Positions 19,499-28,623 of a DNA stretch of 64,000 nucleotides are shown here, one piece after another. Source of the DNA: Siphonobacter sp. SORGH_AS_0500 (GTDB taxonomy: Bacteria > Bacteroidota > Bacteroidia > Cytophagales > Spirosomataceae); contig NZ_NHPP01000011.1 of assembly GCF_002838835.1 (NCBI RefSeq), forward strand, positions 62,001-126,000, written 5' to 3'. The position numbers and the translations under genes are program-made. How positions within the stretch are numbered: position 1 is the first letter of the stretch; each line of letters begins with the position of its first letter. The notes beneath the pieces were generated by a model. That model saw nothing but the letters and a program-made list of their open reading frames with translations, searched no databases and was not told the origin of the DNA.

Positions 19499-19945
19499 TT
19501 ATAGCAGGTATTTTTCGTCAAAGTCAATTCCGTGGATTTTTAGTAACTCCTTATATTCATCTGTGAAAGTTTTTCCCTGATGGTGTTCTTCCTGATTTTT
19601 AATGTATTCGATTAAAATCCATTTCTCTGTTTGAGAATAGGTAAAAGCTCCGTAACCCACCTGCCAGCCCCGAAAATCTTTGAATAGATTTTGTTCTTTA
19701 ATATAGCTTGAACTGGAGAGTTTTAAGTTCTTGACCAATGCTGCTAATGCAACGGAGGGGTGAAGATTAATAGCTAAGTGTAAATGATCTTCAACACCAT
19801 TGATTCGGTACACATGGCAGTTATACTTTTTCAGCACTCCCCACATATAAGAAAATAGACTACGCCGATTTTCTTTAAGAAGTGTAGGTTCTCTATGCTT
19901 AGTACAAAATACAATCTGATATAAGGTCTGCGTATAAGTATGCAT
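19499..19945 (-). CDS. IS200/IS605-type Y1 (HUH) transposase, RAYT-like
   Basis: A 148-residue single-domain Y1 transposase. The metal-binding HUH motif is HLH at residues 54-56 in GVEDHLHLAI, and the catalytic tyrosine is probably Tyr114 in LIEYIKNQEEHH, giving the usual order HUH then Tyr. These proteins cut and rejoin single-stranded DNA at hairpins. All key residues are present, so the protein looks functional. An AT-rich leader separates its start from the right REP-like element. It is encoded with no accessory gene (no TnpB). The inverted flanking repeats favour a domesticated REP transposase over a mobile IS200, but flanking target sites could not be compared. Confidence 0.9.
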   Translation of the reverse strand: MHTYTQTLYQIVFCTKHREPTLLKENRRSLFSYMWGVLKKYNCHVYRINGVEDHLHLAINLHPSVALAALVKNLKLSSSSYIKEQNLFKDFRGWQVGYGAFTYSQTEKWILIEYIKNQEEHHQGKTFTDEYKELLKIHGIDFDEKYLL

Positions 19946-20036
19946 TATTTTTTGATTGAAGGTTAACGCAAGATATTAAAATCAATCAAAAAAAATAAGC
20001 AATTATACTCAATTTTTATATCTTCATATTTGGAAA

Positions 20037-20126
20037 AAGACCCCAGCGGGGTCAAATACGAATAGCCCCGGGTGCTAACCCGGGGAAATAGGAGTCCCCA
20101 AATTATCATCCGAGGCTACCCAAATT
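20037..20126 (-). repeat. Right 90-bp REP-like double hairpin
   Basis: Contains GACCCC-AGC-GGGGTC followed after 11 bp by CCCCGGG-TGCTAA-CCCGGGG. Inverted relative to the left copy. Confidence 0.85.
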
Positions 20127-20162
20127 ACCCCCTCCAGGGTTAGTAGTTAGTATGCCCAAATC

Positions 20163-20208
20163 AAAAACCCTCCCAAAATCAGACCTATGCCTAATTCCGG
20201 AAGGGTTT
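20163..20208 (-). terminator. Possible terminator after the GH125 gene
   Basis: On the minus strand AAACCCTTCC pairs imperfectly with GGGAGGGTTTTT across a 24-nt loop, just after the GH125 stop. The long loop makes this a weak call. Confidence 0.35.
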
Positions 20209-20228
20209 AATGATTACACCATTACCCA

Positions 20229-21641
20229 CTATAACTTCCCTTTCAAAATCGCAGGGCGTTCGTTGGCTACTTTCAATACCATCTCACCGAACAGCGTGTT
20301 TGACCAGGCAAACCACTTCCGGGTGAACTTAGCCGCATCATCTTTATTGAATGATTCGTGCATAAAGCCCGTTCCGGCATGCGTCGCTTTTTGTTGGCGT
20401 AACTGATCGCGAATCTCCGTATCACTTGTTGAAGTTAACGCACGCATCGTTACCGCAATCGGCCAGATGCTGTCTACTAGCGTGTGAGGGCTACCAATTC
20501 CTTCACCTGCTTTCCCTTTCGCGAAGTAAGGATTTGAATCGCTTAAAATCAGTTTACGCGTATTCTGATAAATCGGATCTTTGACTGAAACTGAATCCAG
20601 GTAAGGTAAGGCCAGTAAACTAGGCACATTTGCGTCGTCCATGAACAGGGCGTTACCAAAACCATCTACTTCGAAAGGATACACCTTACCGAATTTCGGG
20701 TGCTCCACAATAGCATATTTCTTCAGAGCCTGATCCACTTCATCCGCCAGCGTCTTACATTCTTTTGCCAAGGCCGCGTCACCAATTTTCTGGCTAATTT
20801 CGGCTGCCTGACGTAAGGATGCTACCGCGAAAAAGTTAGAAGGCACCAGGAAAGGAAACGTCGTAGCGTCATCCGAAGGACGGAAAATACTGGTAATCAA
20901 TCCTACAGGCTTCGTTGGGTTACCCCATCCATCTCCAGGAACAGTATCCGTAGCCCAGGCCGTTTTACGGGTAAAACTGTAAGGTCCGCGATTTTCTTTG
21001 CGTTGCTGTTCTTTGAACGTCTGAACGATCAGTCGAATCGCCTGTTTCCACTCATTATCAAACGGACTGGTATCGCCCGTCGTTTTCCAATACCCGTACG
21101 CCAGCCGAATGGGGTAACACAGCGAATCAATTTCCCATTTCCGCTCGTGCAGTTCGGGCTTCATTTTGGTGTTATCCGAATACCACTCACTATGCCCAGG
21201 ACCGTTGTAAAAGGCGTTCGCGTAAGGATCAATCAGGATACACTTCGTTTGCCGACGAACTACCCCTTCAATCAGTTTTTTCAGAGGCTCATCGTCTTTC
21301 ACCAGTGAAAGGTAAGGCCACACCTGAGCCGTACTATCCCGCAGCCACATGGCATCGATGTCACCCGTGATGACGAACGTATCGGGCTTGCCGTTTTTCT
21401 CGCTGTAATGAACCGTAGTGTCCAGCGTATTAGGGAAGCAGTTGCCGAACAACCAGGCCAGTTCTTCATCGGCAATCATTTTTTGTACCCGTTGAATAGT
21501 GGCTTCTACTGCTTTACTCGTGAAATTCCGCTTGGAAGCCGGAACCCGCACTTCGGGGAAACTGGCGGCCATACCCGACAGGGGAAGCATCAGACCCGCT
21601 CCGGCCAGAGCCGTGTTTTGTATAAAATCTCTACGATTCAT
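20229..21641 (-). CDS. GH125 exo-alpha-1,6-mannosidase
   Basis: A 470-residue protein matching GH125 along its length (GDIDAMWLRDSTAQVWPYL near residue 93, CYPIRLAYGYWKTTG, IFRPSDDATTFPFLVPSN, and the C-terminal WSNTLFGEMV). Family members remove alpha-1,6-linked mannose from N-glycan-type structures. The N terminus MNRRDFIQNTALAGAGL is a twin-arginine (Tat) signal, so the enzyme is exported folded. It lies 114 bp downstream of a GH29 fucosidase on the same strand; a perfect hairpin lies between them. Together they point to dismantling of fucosylated high-mannose glycans. Full length for the family; no defect seen. Confidence 0.93.
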   Translation of the reverse strand: MNRRDFIQNTALAGAGLMLPLSGMAASFPEVRVPASKRNFTSKAVEATIQRVQKMIADEELAWLFGNCFPNTLDTTVHYSEKNGKPDTFVITGDIDAMWLRDSTAQVWPYLSLVKDDEPLKKLIEGVVRRQTKCILIDPYANAFYNGPGHSEWYSDNTKMKPELHERKWEIDSLCYPIRLAYGYWKTTGDTSPFDNEWKQAIRLIVQTFKEQQRKENRGPYSFTRKTAWATDTVPGDGWGNPTKPVGLITSIFRPSDDATTFPFLVPSNFFAVASLRQAAEISQKIGDAALAKECKTLADEVDQALKKYAIVEHPKFGKVYPFEVDGFGNALFMDDANVPSLLALPYLDSVSVKDPIYQNTRKLILSDSNPYFAKGKAGEGIGSPHTLVDSIWPIAVTMRALTSTSDTEIRDQLRQQKATHAGTGFMHESFNKDDAAKFTRKWFAWSNTLFGEMVLKVANERPAILKGKL

Positions 21642-21709
21642 GATTAATTTGACTGTTTTCCGTTTAGAGTTTCAGGAAATATAGTTCGGAAACCCCTTTT
21701 CAAACTCAG

Positions 21710-21745
21710 ATCGTTAAGGATCATTTCCCGGCGATCCTTAACGAT
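21710..21745. promoter_or_regulatory. Perfect 13-bp inverted repeat between GH29 and GH125 genes
   Basis: ATCGTTAAGGATC and its exact complement flank a 10-nt loop, with no T-run in either direction. It could be an mRNA-stabilising or processing hairpin that sets differential expression of the two genes, or an operator for the GH125 gene. Confidence 0.6.
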
Positions 21746-21755
21746 CCCCTCCTAA

Positions 21756-23840
21756 CTACTTAGTAATAACGCCGAGTTCAGCTACGTTAGCTACCGTCTC
21801 GCTGGTATCTGTGGCTTCAACCGCTACAAAACGCAGGTATTGTGCCGAATGAGCTTTTTTAAATAACACGCGTTGTTCCAGCGGGTTATTCTGAATATTG
21901 TCGAAACGTCCTTCCGCTACCGCCTGCCCCCAGTTTTGTCCATCATCCGACAGGAAAACCTGATATTTATACACGGTACCACGACGATGATCCGAAGCAT
22001 CCGGCGTGTACGTGAAACCTTTCAGCGTCATTTTTTCTCCCAGATTCAGCGTTAGGGTATGGGGATATTTTTCATTTTTATCCGAAACCCAGATGGTCTT
22101 CACATCTCCATCAATGGCCCGATCTGCTTTTTGATCAATGCTCCATTTCGTCGAAGGAATGTCAAAATCAATCGAGGCTACCGGACCGCTCTGAGCCTTA
22201 CCAAACGCTCGGGCTTTGACCGTTGCCGCCTGCGGTAATAAGAAGCTCTCCGTGTATAAAGCCGAACTAGCCCTGGGCTCTGAACCGTCCAGCGTATACC
22301 GAATTTCACGCACCGAAACGGGTGATTCAATACTCACCATCCCTTTCTGATTACGCTGAATGACCGGAGCTACTAACTGTTCGGGTTCTGCGTAAACGCC
22401 TAGTTCACTAATCGTTACGGCAACGGGTGATTTCGTCACACGAATGCGGACTTTTTCCGTGGAGTAATACTTCGACAAACGCACTAGTCGTAAAGCACCC
22501 ACGCTTGTTCCGGTATGTATTTCTTTCCACTGTCCGTTTTCCCAAACATCCAGCTTAAACTCCTCGATTCGCTGCCCTAAAGCAATCGCCTCCCGAAGAC
22601 TCAGAATATTGAATGTAACGGGTGTTTTCCAGGTCAGGATGATTCCCGGGGTGGTTGCCTGGTCTTTGCTGGCCCAATAGGTCTGACGGTTATTATCGAG
22701 AATATTTTTCGTAGGGAAAGCCGCTCCGCGACCTTCTGTAGCCGAAACCTGAGCCGTTTTCGCCAGATTTGTTGCGAAGGTTTTGCGAAGTATATCACCA
22801 AAAGCTTTCAGAATGACTACATCGTCATTATGCAGTTGTCCGGTTTTATCAGGCGATAACCCTAAATCCAAAGCCGCTCCGCGACCTACGCTTTTGTAAT
22901 ACAGTTCAAGTAACTGCTGAGGCGTTTTGGATTTCCCATCCTGACTGGCATGATAAAACCAGCCCGGACGCAGGGGAACGTCACATTCAGCCGGAATCCA
23001 TTTCTCACCATTCCGCGTTCCTGTGGGAGCATCGTAGTCGTTAGCGTTGCCGGGTACGCCTTTGCTTTTACCATCGGCAGAAGTTGGCGTAAACGTTGCC
23101 CATGACGTTTCGTTGGCAAAACCTTTTTCGTTGCCCACCCAGCGAACATCCCAGCCTACATCGCTGAAAATGTTGGCATTAGGCTGTAGTTTCCGGGTAA
23201 TCTGCCAGGTATTATCCCAATCGTAATACGTCAGGTTATTAATTTTCCGGGATTCGCGGGCACCGCCGTAATAGCCGTCCCCCCCGTTCGCTCCATCGTG
23301 CCAGGACATAAAGAGCGGACCATAGTTCGTATATAATTCCTTCAGTTGAGCCTGATAAATAGCGAGGTATTGATCTGTTCCATAAGCCGCATTATTCCGA
23401 TCCCAGGGCGAGCAATACAGGCCCAGCTTCATACCATATTTTTGACAAGCCAGCATCATTTCCCGCACCATATCACCCTTGCCGTTGCGGAACGGACTTT
23501 TTGAGATGTTATAGTCCGTCGTTTTGGTAGGCCAAAGGCAAAAACCGTCGTGGTGTTTCGCTACGAAGACAATTCCTTTAGATCCCCCTGCTTTAGCCGA
23601 ACGAACAATTTGCTCGGCATCGAAATTCGTAGGATTAAAGGTAGTAGGATTGGCATCCCCATAGCCCCATTCTTTGTCCTCAAAAGTTGTGGGCGTAAAG
23701 TGGACGATGTTGTAGACTTCCGTCTCATGCCATTTCAATTGACGGGCAGAAGGGACGGCTCCGTAGGGTTTAGGGGCTTGCTGGGCAAGACTGCTGAGGC
23801 TCAAGAAACAGCCTAGAATAGGTATGACGAGCTTTTTCAT
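21756..23840 (-). CDS. Secreted alpha-L-fucosidase (GH29) with C-terminal carbohydrate-binding-type domains
   Basis: A 694-residue enzyme with a signal peptide ending at SLAQ. The GH29 catalytic domain covers about residues 30-350 and includes VAKHHDGFCLWPTKTTDYN and the presumptive nucleophile Asp in MSWHDGANG near residue 180. Two discoidin/F5-F8-type segments follow (near 365-485 and 560-690), separated by a chitobiase C-terminal-like stretch with IRYTLDGSEP. The enzyme would release fucose from extracellular or periplasmic glycans. It is first in an apparent operon with the GH125 mannosidase and is transcribed divergently from uvrA. Sequence is intact. Differs clearly from the shorter GH29 at 59724. 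Confidence 0.94.
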   Translation of the reverse strand: MKKLVIPILGCFLSLSSLAQQAPKPYGAVPSARQLKWHETEVYNIVHFTPTTFEDKEWGYGDANPTTFNPTNFDAEQIVRSAKAGGSKGIVFVAKHHDGFCLWPTKTTDYNISKSPFRNGKGDMVREMMLACQKYGMKLGLYCSPWDRNNAAYGTDQYLAIYQAQLKELYTNYGPLFMSWHDGANGGDGYYGGARESRKINNLTYYDWDNTWQITRKLQPNANIFSDVGWDVRWVGNEKGFANETSWATFTPTSADGKSKGVPGNANDYDAPTGTRNGEKWIPAECDVPLRPGWFYHASQDGKSKTPQQLLELYYKSVGRGAALDLGLSPDKTGQLHNDDVVILKAFGDILRKTFATNLAKTAQVSATEGRGAAFPTKNILDNNRQTYWASKDQATTPGIILTWKTPVTFNILSLREAIALGQRIEEFKLDVWENGQWKEIHTGTSVGALRLVRLSKYYSTEKVRIRVTKSPVAVTISELGVYAEPEQLVAPVIQRNQKGMVSIESPVSVREIRYTLDGSEPRASSALYTESFLLPQAATVKARAFGKAQSGPVASIDFDIPSTKWSIDQKADRAIDGDVKTIWVSDKNEKYPHTLTLNLGEKMTLKGFTYTPDASDHRRGTVYKYQVFLSDDGQNWGQAVAEGRFDNIQNNPLEQRVLFKKAHSAQYLRFVAVEATDTSETVANVAELGVITK

Positions 23841-24047
23841 TCGTTCTTGGAGGAATAGTGGGCTAAGCAGTGAAGCATCGCTTTTTTATGATTAGAAGAG
23901 CAAAGGTGGCGTTTCAGACTCTATCCAATAATAAAAAATTTTATTAATCTACGAAGGTATCTATTTACCCGAATTCGTTTCGGTTTGGACACTGAAAAAA
24001 ATACTTAAAAGCGGTAACTTTACTTGTTTTTACGTTGTTAGGACCTC

Positions 24048-26896
24048 ATGGCAGAAACCACTCTTCCCACAATATCCACCGAATCCAACGGTCAGGAACT
24101 TATCGAAATTTTAGGTGCCCGCGAGCACAATCTCAAAAACGTTGATTTAACCATTCCCCGAAACAAACTGGTGGTCATTACGGGCATCAGTGGTTCGGGA
24201 AAATCTTCGCTGGCATTTGATACCATCTACGCGGAAGGCCAGCGTCGGTACATGGAAAGCTTCTCGGCCTATGCCCGGGGATTTATTGGCTCGATGGAGC
24301 GGCCCGATGTCGACAAAATTGAAGGCCTCTCCCCCGTTATTTCCATTGAACAGAAAACGACTTCCAAAAACCCACGGTCAACGGTAGGCACCACGACGGA
24401 AATTTACGATTTTCTGCGTCTGCTTTACGCTCGTGCGGGTGAAGCCTTTAGTTATGTAACGGGCGATAAAATGGTGCAGTTTTCACAGGATCAGGTCATT
24501 GACCAGATTTTGAGAGACTACGAGAACCGTAAAACGATCTTACTGGCTCCCGTCATTCGGGGCCGGAAAGGACATTACCGCGAGCTATTTGTTCAGATTG
24601 CCAAACAGGGTTATACCAAAGTTCGGGTCGATGGCGAAATTCAGGACATCGTACCGAAAATGCAGCTCGACCGCTTCAAAATCCACGACATTGAAGTAGT
24701 AATTGACCGCATTATTCCCAAAGACGAAGACCGCTTCCGGCTGAGTCAGTCCGTAGGAAAAGCTCTGCAAATGGGTAAAGGTTTGATGTTGCTTCAGGAT
24801 GACCAGGATCAAACCCGCTGGTTCTCGAAAAACCTGATGGACCCCGTTTCAGGCATCAGTTATGATGAGCCTGCTCCAAATGCTTTCTCGTTTAACTCCC
24901 CTTACGGCTGGTGCCCGACGTGTCAGGGTTTGGGCGTGATTGAAGAAATTACCATTGATTCGATCATTCCCGATAAAAAACTGAGTATCAGTCGTGGAGC
25001 CATCGCTCCCATTGGCGAATACCGGGAACTCTGGATTTTCAAACAACTGGAAGTGTTACTGAAGCCCTTCAAGGTTGGTTTGACGACACCCATTGAAAAA
25101 TTCCCGCCCGAAGCTCTGGAAATGATGATGTATGGAACGGATGAACCCGTACCCGTACCATCTAAAAAGTACGAAGGAACCGAGTGGAATACTAAGTACG
25201 AAGGAATCATTAACTTCCTGAAACGTCAACAGGAAAGTGGTTCGGACAAGATTCAGGACTGGCTCAAAGACTTTCTGGTGATTAAATCCTGCCCTGAATG
25301 TAACGGTGCCCGACTGAAGAAAGAAGCCCTTTGGTTCAAGATTGATAACAAAAACATTGCCGAACTGGCAAACATGCAAATTTCAGAGCTGGCGTCCTGG
25401 ACCATGGGGCTGGAAGACCGCATCAGTGATCGTCAGCAGGTAATCGGTAAAGAAGTATTGAAAGAGATTCGCAAACGAATTGGCTTTCTGCTCAACATCG
25501 GGCTGGATTACCTGACGCTTAATCGGCCCCTACGAAGCTTGTCGGGTGGCGAGGCTCAGCGGATTCGTCTGGCCACGCAAATCGGCACTCAACTCGTTGG
25601 TGTTCTGTACATTATGGATGAACCTAGCATTGGCCTTCACCAGCGGGATAACGTCAAACTGATTCAGTCGCTTAAAGATTTACGCGATTTGGGTAATACG
25701 GTTCTGGTCGTCGAACACGACAAAGACATGATGCTCGAATCGGATTATCTGGTTGATATTGGACCCGGTGCCGGTCGCCACGGCGGCTCGGTCGTTGGAC
25801 AAGGAACACCGCAGCAATTCCTCGAAAATCATTCCACTACTTCCGACTACCTGAGCGGACGCCGGAGCATTGAGATTCCGGCGGAACGTCGAAAAGGAAA
25901 CGGCAAAACACTGAAGATTAGCGGAGCGAACGGTAATAACCTGAAAAATGTAACCCTCAAGTTGCCGCTCGGCACAATGATTTCCATCACGGGTGTTTCG
26001 GGTTCGGGGAAAAGTACGCTGATTCACGAAACCTTATTCCCGATTCTGAATCAACATTTTTACCGCTCCAAACGCGAACCGATGGTTTACAAATCCGTTG
26101 AAGGACTGGAGCATTTGGATAAAGTAATCGAAGTTGATCAGTCGCCGATTGGTCGTACACCGCGTTCGAACCCTGCTACGTATACAGGTATGTTCAGCGA
26201 CATTCGTACTTTGTTTTCGGAGTTACCCGAAGCAAAAATTCGGGGATACAAAGCCGGTCGCTTCAGTTTTAACGTCAAAGGCGGTCGCTGCGAAGGTTGC
26301 GAAGGAGCGGGATGAAAAAGATCGAAATGGAGTTTCTGCCGGATGTTTACGTCCCTTGCGAAGTGTGTAAAGGCAAGCGTTTTAACCGCGAAACCCTGGA
26401 AGTACGTTTCAAAGGTAAATCCATTTCCGACGTGCTGGACATGACCGTAGAACAGGCCGTAGAGTTTTTTGAAAACCAGCCCAAGATCCTCCGTAAAGTT
26501 CAGACCCTGAACGAAGTAGGCTTAGGTTACCTGACGCTCGGGCAGCAAGCGACTACCCTTTCCGGCGGTGAAGCTCAACGAGTGAAGCTGGCCGAAGAGT
26601 TATCGAAAAAAGACACGGGCAAGACGCTGTATATCCTCGACGAACCTACCACGGGCTTGCACTTTAAAGACATCGAGCATTTGCTCAACGTGCTTCAAAA
26701 GCTGGTTACGAAAGGAAACACCGTCCTTATTATCGAGCATAACCTAGACGTAATTAAGGTTTCCGACTGGGTGATTGACTTAGGCCCCGAAGGTGGTAAC
26801 GGCGGCGGCCAGATCATCGCCGAAGGAACACCCGAAACCGTAGCCAAAGTAAAAGGTAGCCACACGGCGAAGTTCCTAAAGATGGAGTTAGCTTAA
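24048..26896 (+). pseudogene. uvrA: Excinuclease ABC subunit UvrA, 1-nt frameshift near 26310
   Basis: The first frame (24048-26315) encodes the UvrA start ([15 protein letters not shown]), Walker [13 protein letters not shown], the first zinc-finger CPTC, the first ABC signature [12 protein letters not shown] and the second Walker A GVSGSGKSTL, then stops at [11 protein letters not shown]. The next frame, from 26312, resumes exactly with [19 protein letters not shown], the second [12 protein letters not shown] and DEPTTGLHF, to 26896. One missing base between GCGGG and ATG explains this; restored length is 949 residues, normal for UvrA. UvrA recognises DNA damage in nucleotide excision repair. 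A strong terminator follows. No slippery heptamer is present, so programmed frameshifting is unlikely; error or mutation remain. Confidence 0.95.
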
Positions 26897-26907
26897 TCAC
26901 TCATCCA

Positions 26908-26954
26908 ATAGCAACAAAAAAGCTCTTCGAATGGAAGAGCTTTTTTGTTGCTAT
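26908..26954 (+). terminator. Strong terminator after uvrA
   Basis: A perfect 21-bp stem (ATAGCAAC, A6, GCTCTTC) closes on a GAATG loop with a T6 tract inside the descending arm. It works in both directions and also faces the minus-strand gene at 27028. Confidence 0.92.
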
Positions 26955-26980
26955 TCATTTCCCTGACCTGCTAGTTGGTA

Positions 26981-27005
26981 TACAGAGCAAAGCGAAGGAC
27001 CTTTT
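26981..27005 (+). repeat. Degenerate copy of the TGTCATCCAGAGCGAAGCGAAG-type intergenic element (element T)
   Basis: TACAGAGCAAAGCGAAGG followed by ACCTTTT matches the core of the better copies at 36221, 46499, 27504 and 31339. It lies between two genes and has no coding content. Confidence 0.55.
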
Positions 27006-27027
27006 CTATAAAATCTCATTAACGTTA

Positions 27028-27417
27028 TCAGGATCGTTTTCTTTCCACCCGTAGTCGATCAAACAAACGGATGAATTCCTGACACGCTTGTTTGGAAGCC
27101 AGCTTTACCTCACCATAAGCTCGTCGAAAGCCCGGGTCCTGTTCCATTGTTATAGCCGTCCCTTTTTGCAGAAAAAACTGGACAGCATACGCTCCATCCT
27201 GCTTTTTCCAATCCATTAACGTCGTTTCATCCAGCGGAATAATCCACTGGTTGATCTGCACCGCATACTGCTTTTCAGGTACATAGACTTTTGCAGTATC
27301 CGAGGTTTGCTGGAGTAAAGTCTGCATACGAACCACACTCACCGTAGGATGGCTCTGAGCCAGGCCTTCAACCGTTGCCAGACTCATCATAAGTAAGATA
27401 CAGGTGATGAACTTCAT
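27028..27417 (-). CDS. Small secreted protein of unknown function
   Basis: Starting at the ATG at 27417 (a TTG three codons upstream is less likely) this encodes 129 residues: a signal peptide ending near VEGLAQ, then a globular part with no motif I recognise (VVRMQTLLQQTSDTAK, DETTLMDWKKQDGAYAVQFF) and a basic C terminus RVERKRS. Nothing nearby suggests a role. The signal peptide and uninterrupted frame support its being real. Confidence 0.65.
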   Translation of the reverse strand: MKFITCILLMMSLATVEGLAQSHPTVSVVRMQTLLQQTSDTAKVYVPEKQYAVQINQWIIPLDETTLMDWKKQDGAYAVQFFLQKGTAITMEQDPGFRRAYGEVKLASKQACQEFIRLFDRLRVERKRS

Positions 27418-27503
27418 GCTTATCAAGTTGTTAGTTTGTCCGAAGATGTCTGTTTTGTCGAATAGGTTGCTTCGATCTCCTGCCCCAGATGCTTTTTATT
27501 GTA

Positions 27504-27532
27504 CCTGTCATCCAGAGCGAAGCAAAGGAACT
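27504..27532 (+). repeat. Element T copy
   Basis: CCTGTCATCCAGAGCGAAGC then AAAGGAACT, followed by TACTTAC. One of five dispersed copies in the window; lies in a 350-bp gap. Confidence 0.7.
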
Positions 27533-27701
27533 TACTTACTTTTCGAACGTACTTGATCATGAGGGAACTTTAGTAATGCTGAAGTCGCCTGATTCTACAG
27601 AAGGTCTTCGTTCGAGAGGACAGGTTAATGAATCTTCGATGAAGCTATTCTGATTTTTGTACGATCATTAAATCATTTAGTAAGCTTGAGGTTTCACGGG
27701 C

Positions 27702-27732
27702 TTTGAAGAGTTTACCCACTCTATTACCTTTG
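27702..27732 (+). promoter_or_regulatory. Bacteroidota promoter for the alpha/beta-hydrolase gene
   Basis: TTTG at 27702-27705, 19 bp, then TACCTTTG at 27725-27732 reproduces the -33/-7 consensus. The expected start of transcription near 27739 lies downstream of the TTG codon at 27703, which fixes the ATG at 27769 as the true start of the following gene. Confidence 0.7.
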
Positions 27733-27768
27733 GCAATACGTATACTTTTCCTGATTCTTTATTTAGAA

Positions 27769-28518
27769 ATGAGATATTTTATCATAGCCCTTGCTCTTTT
27801 TATTTTCGCTCAATGCAGCAAACAAAAGCCCTTAGCTAATACCAAAAAAAATGTTCAATTTGATACATTAACTCTATTTGATACGAGCAGAAACAGAAGT
27901 ATTCCAATTGCTATATATCAGCCTAAAAGTGACCTAAATGGTATTCCTATAATCTTCAGTCATGGGTATGGACAGAATAAGGGTGGAGCGTATTTAGAAT
28001 ATTCGTACCTGACCGAATTTTTAGCATCAAAGGGATATTTTATCGTTAGCATCCAGCATGAATTACCAACGGATAGTCTTCTACCGAGCACTGGAAAACC
28101 GCAACTAGTTAGACGATCCAACTGGGAAAGAGGAGTTCAGAATATTCATTTCGTCTTACAGGAAATGAAAACCAAATATCCGACATTGAATTATGCTAAA
28201 TTAGCACTAATGGGTCATTCCAATGGAGGCGATATGACGGCTTTATTTGCTCATCAATATCCTGATTTTGTAAGCAAGGTTATTACCCTGGACAATCGAA
28301 GAATGGAATTACCCAGAACATCTAAACCTCAAATATTTACCTTACGATCCGCAGATTATCCTGCCGATGATGGAGTGTTACCTACGGATACAGAAGCTCA
28401 ACAACTCGGTATTAGGATTCAGTTCACCCCTATTAAGCACAATGATATGGATAATGATGCCAGGCCAACAGAGCGGGAATATATTCAGAATAGAGTATTA
28501 GCGTATCTAAGGAAATAA
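27769..28518 (+). CDS. Alpha/beta-hydrolase lipoprotein
   Basis: From the ATG at 27769 the product has 249 residues: a lipoprotein signal (ALALFIFAQC) and an alpha/beta-hydrolase fold with the oxyanion-side HGYGQ near residue 66, the nucleophile elbow GHSNGG near residue 149, and a late His in PIKHNDM. The overall pattern is close to dienelactone hydrolase/PAF-acetylhydrolase-like lipases, but the substrate is unknown. An in-frame extension to TTG 27703 overlaps the promoter and is rejected. The gene and its neighbour at 28624 are visibly richer in A+T than surrounding genes, which suggests acquisition from a lower-GC source. Confidence 0.8.
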   Translation: MRYFIIALALFIFAQCSKQKPLANTKKNVQFDTLTLFDTSRNRSIPIAIYQPKSDLNGIPIIFSHGYGQNKGGAYLEYSYLTEFLASKGYFIVSIQHELPTDSLLPSTGKPQLVRRSNWERGVQNIHFVLQEMKTKYPTLNYAKLALMGHSNGGDMTALFAHQYPDFVSKVITLDNRRMELPRTSKPQIFTLRSADYPADDGVLPTDTEAQQLGIRIQFTPIKHNDMDNDARPTEREYIQNRVLAYLRK

Positions 28519-28623
28519 TAAATCCTTACAGTTAACTTATTCACCAAAGCCAGTAAAGCTATTTGTTTGGGCTTGTATATGTTCAACAGCTAGACCTTAT
28601 TTCAAACTAACCTATACTCAAAA

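Larger units (their letters stand above)
19299..20126. mobile_element. IS200-like / RAYT unit: transposase framed by an inverted pair of REP-like elements
   Basis: The unit consists of a 90-bp double-hairpin element at 19299-19388, the transposase gene on the minus strand, and the inverse 90-bp element at 20037-20126. The flanks differ at only about five positions. Each carries GACCCC/GGGGTC and CCCCGG(G)/(C)CCGGGG hairpins and a conserved AGGAGTCCCCAAATTATCATCCG outer segment (written here as read on the right flank, split AGGAGTCCCC + AAATTATCATCCG). Classical IS200 has no terminal inverted repeats, whereas REP-associated tyrosine transposases are commonly flanked by inverted REP pairs, so RAYT is the better description. 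A solitary related element at 6546-6600 supports dispersal. Confidence 0.75.

Noticed and set aside
19499-19945. Simple IS200 insertion sequence
   Set aside because: IS200 ends are not 90-bp inverted repeats; the flanks and the solitary relative fit a REP-associated transposase better, although this needs comparison with an empty site.
26300-26320. Selenocysteine or stop read-through at the uvrA TGA
   Set aside because: The downstream homology is in a different frame, so read-through would not restore UvrA; one missing base does.
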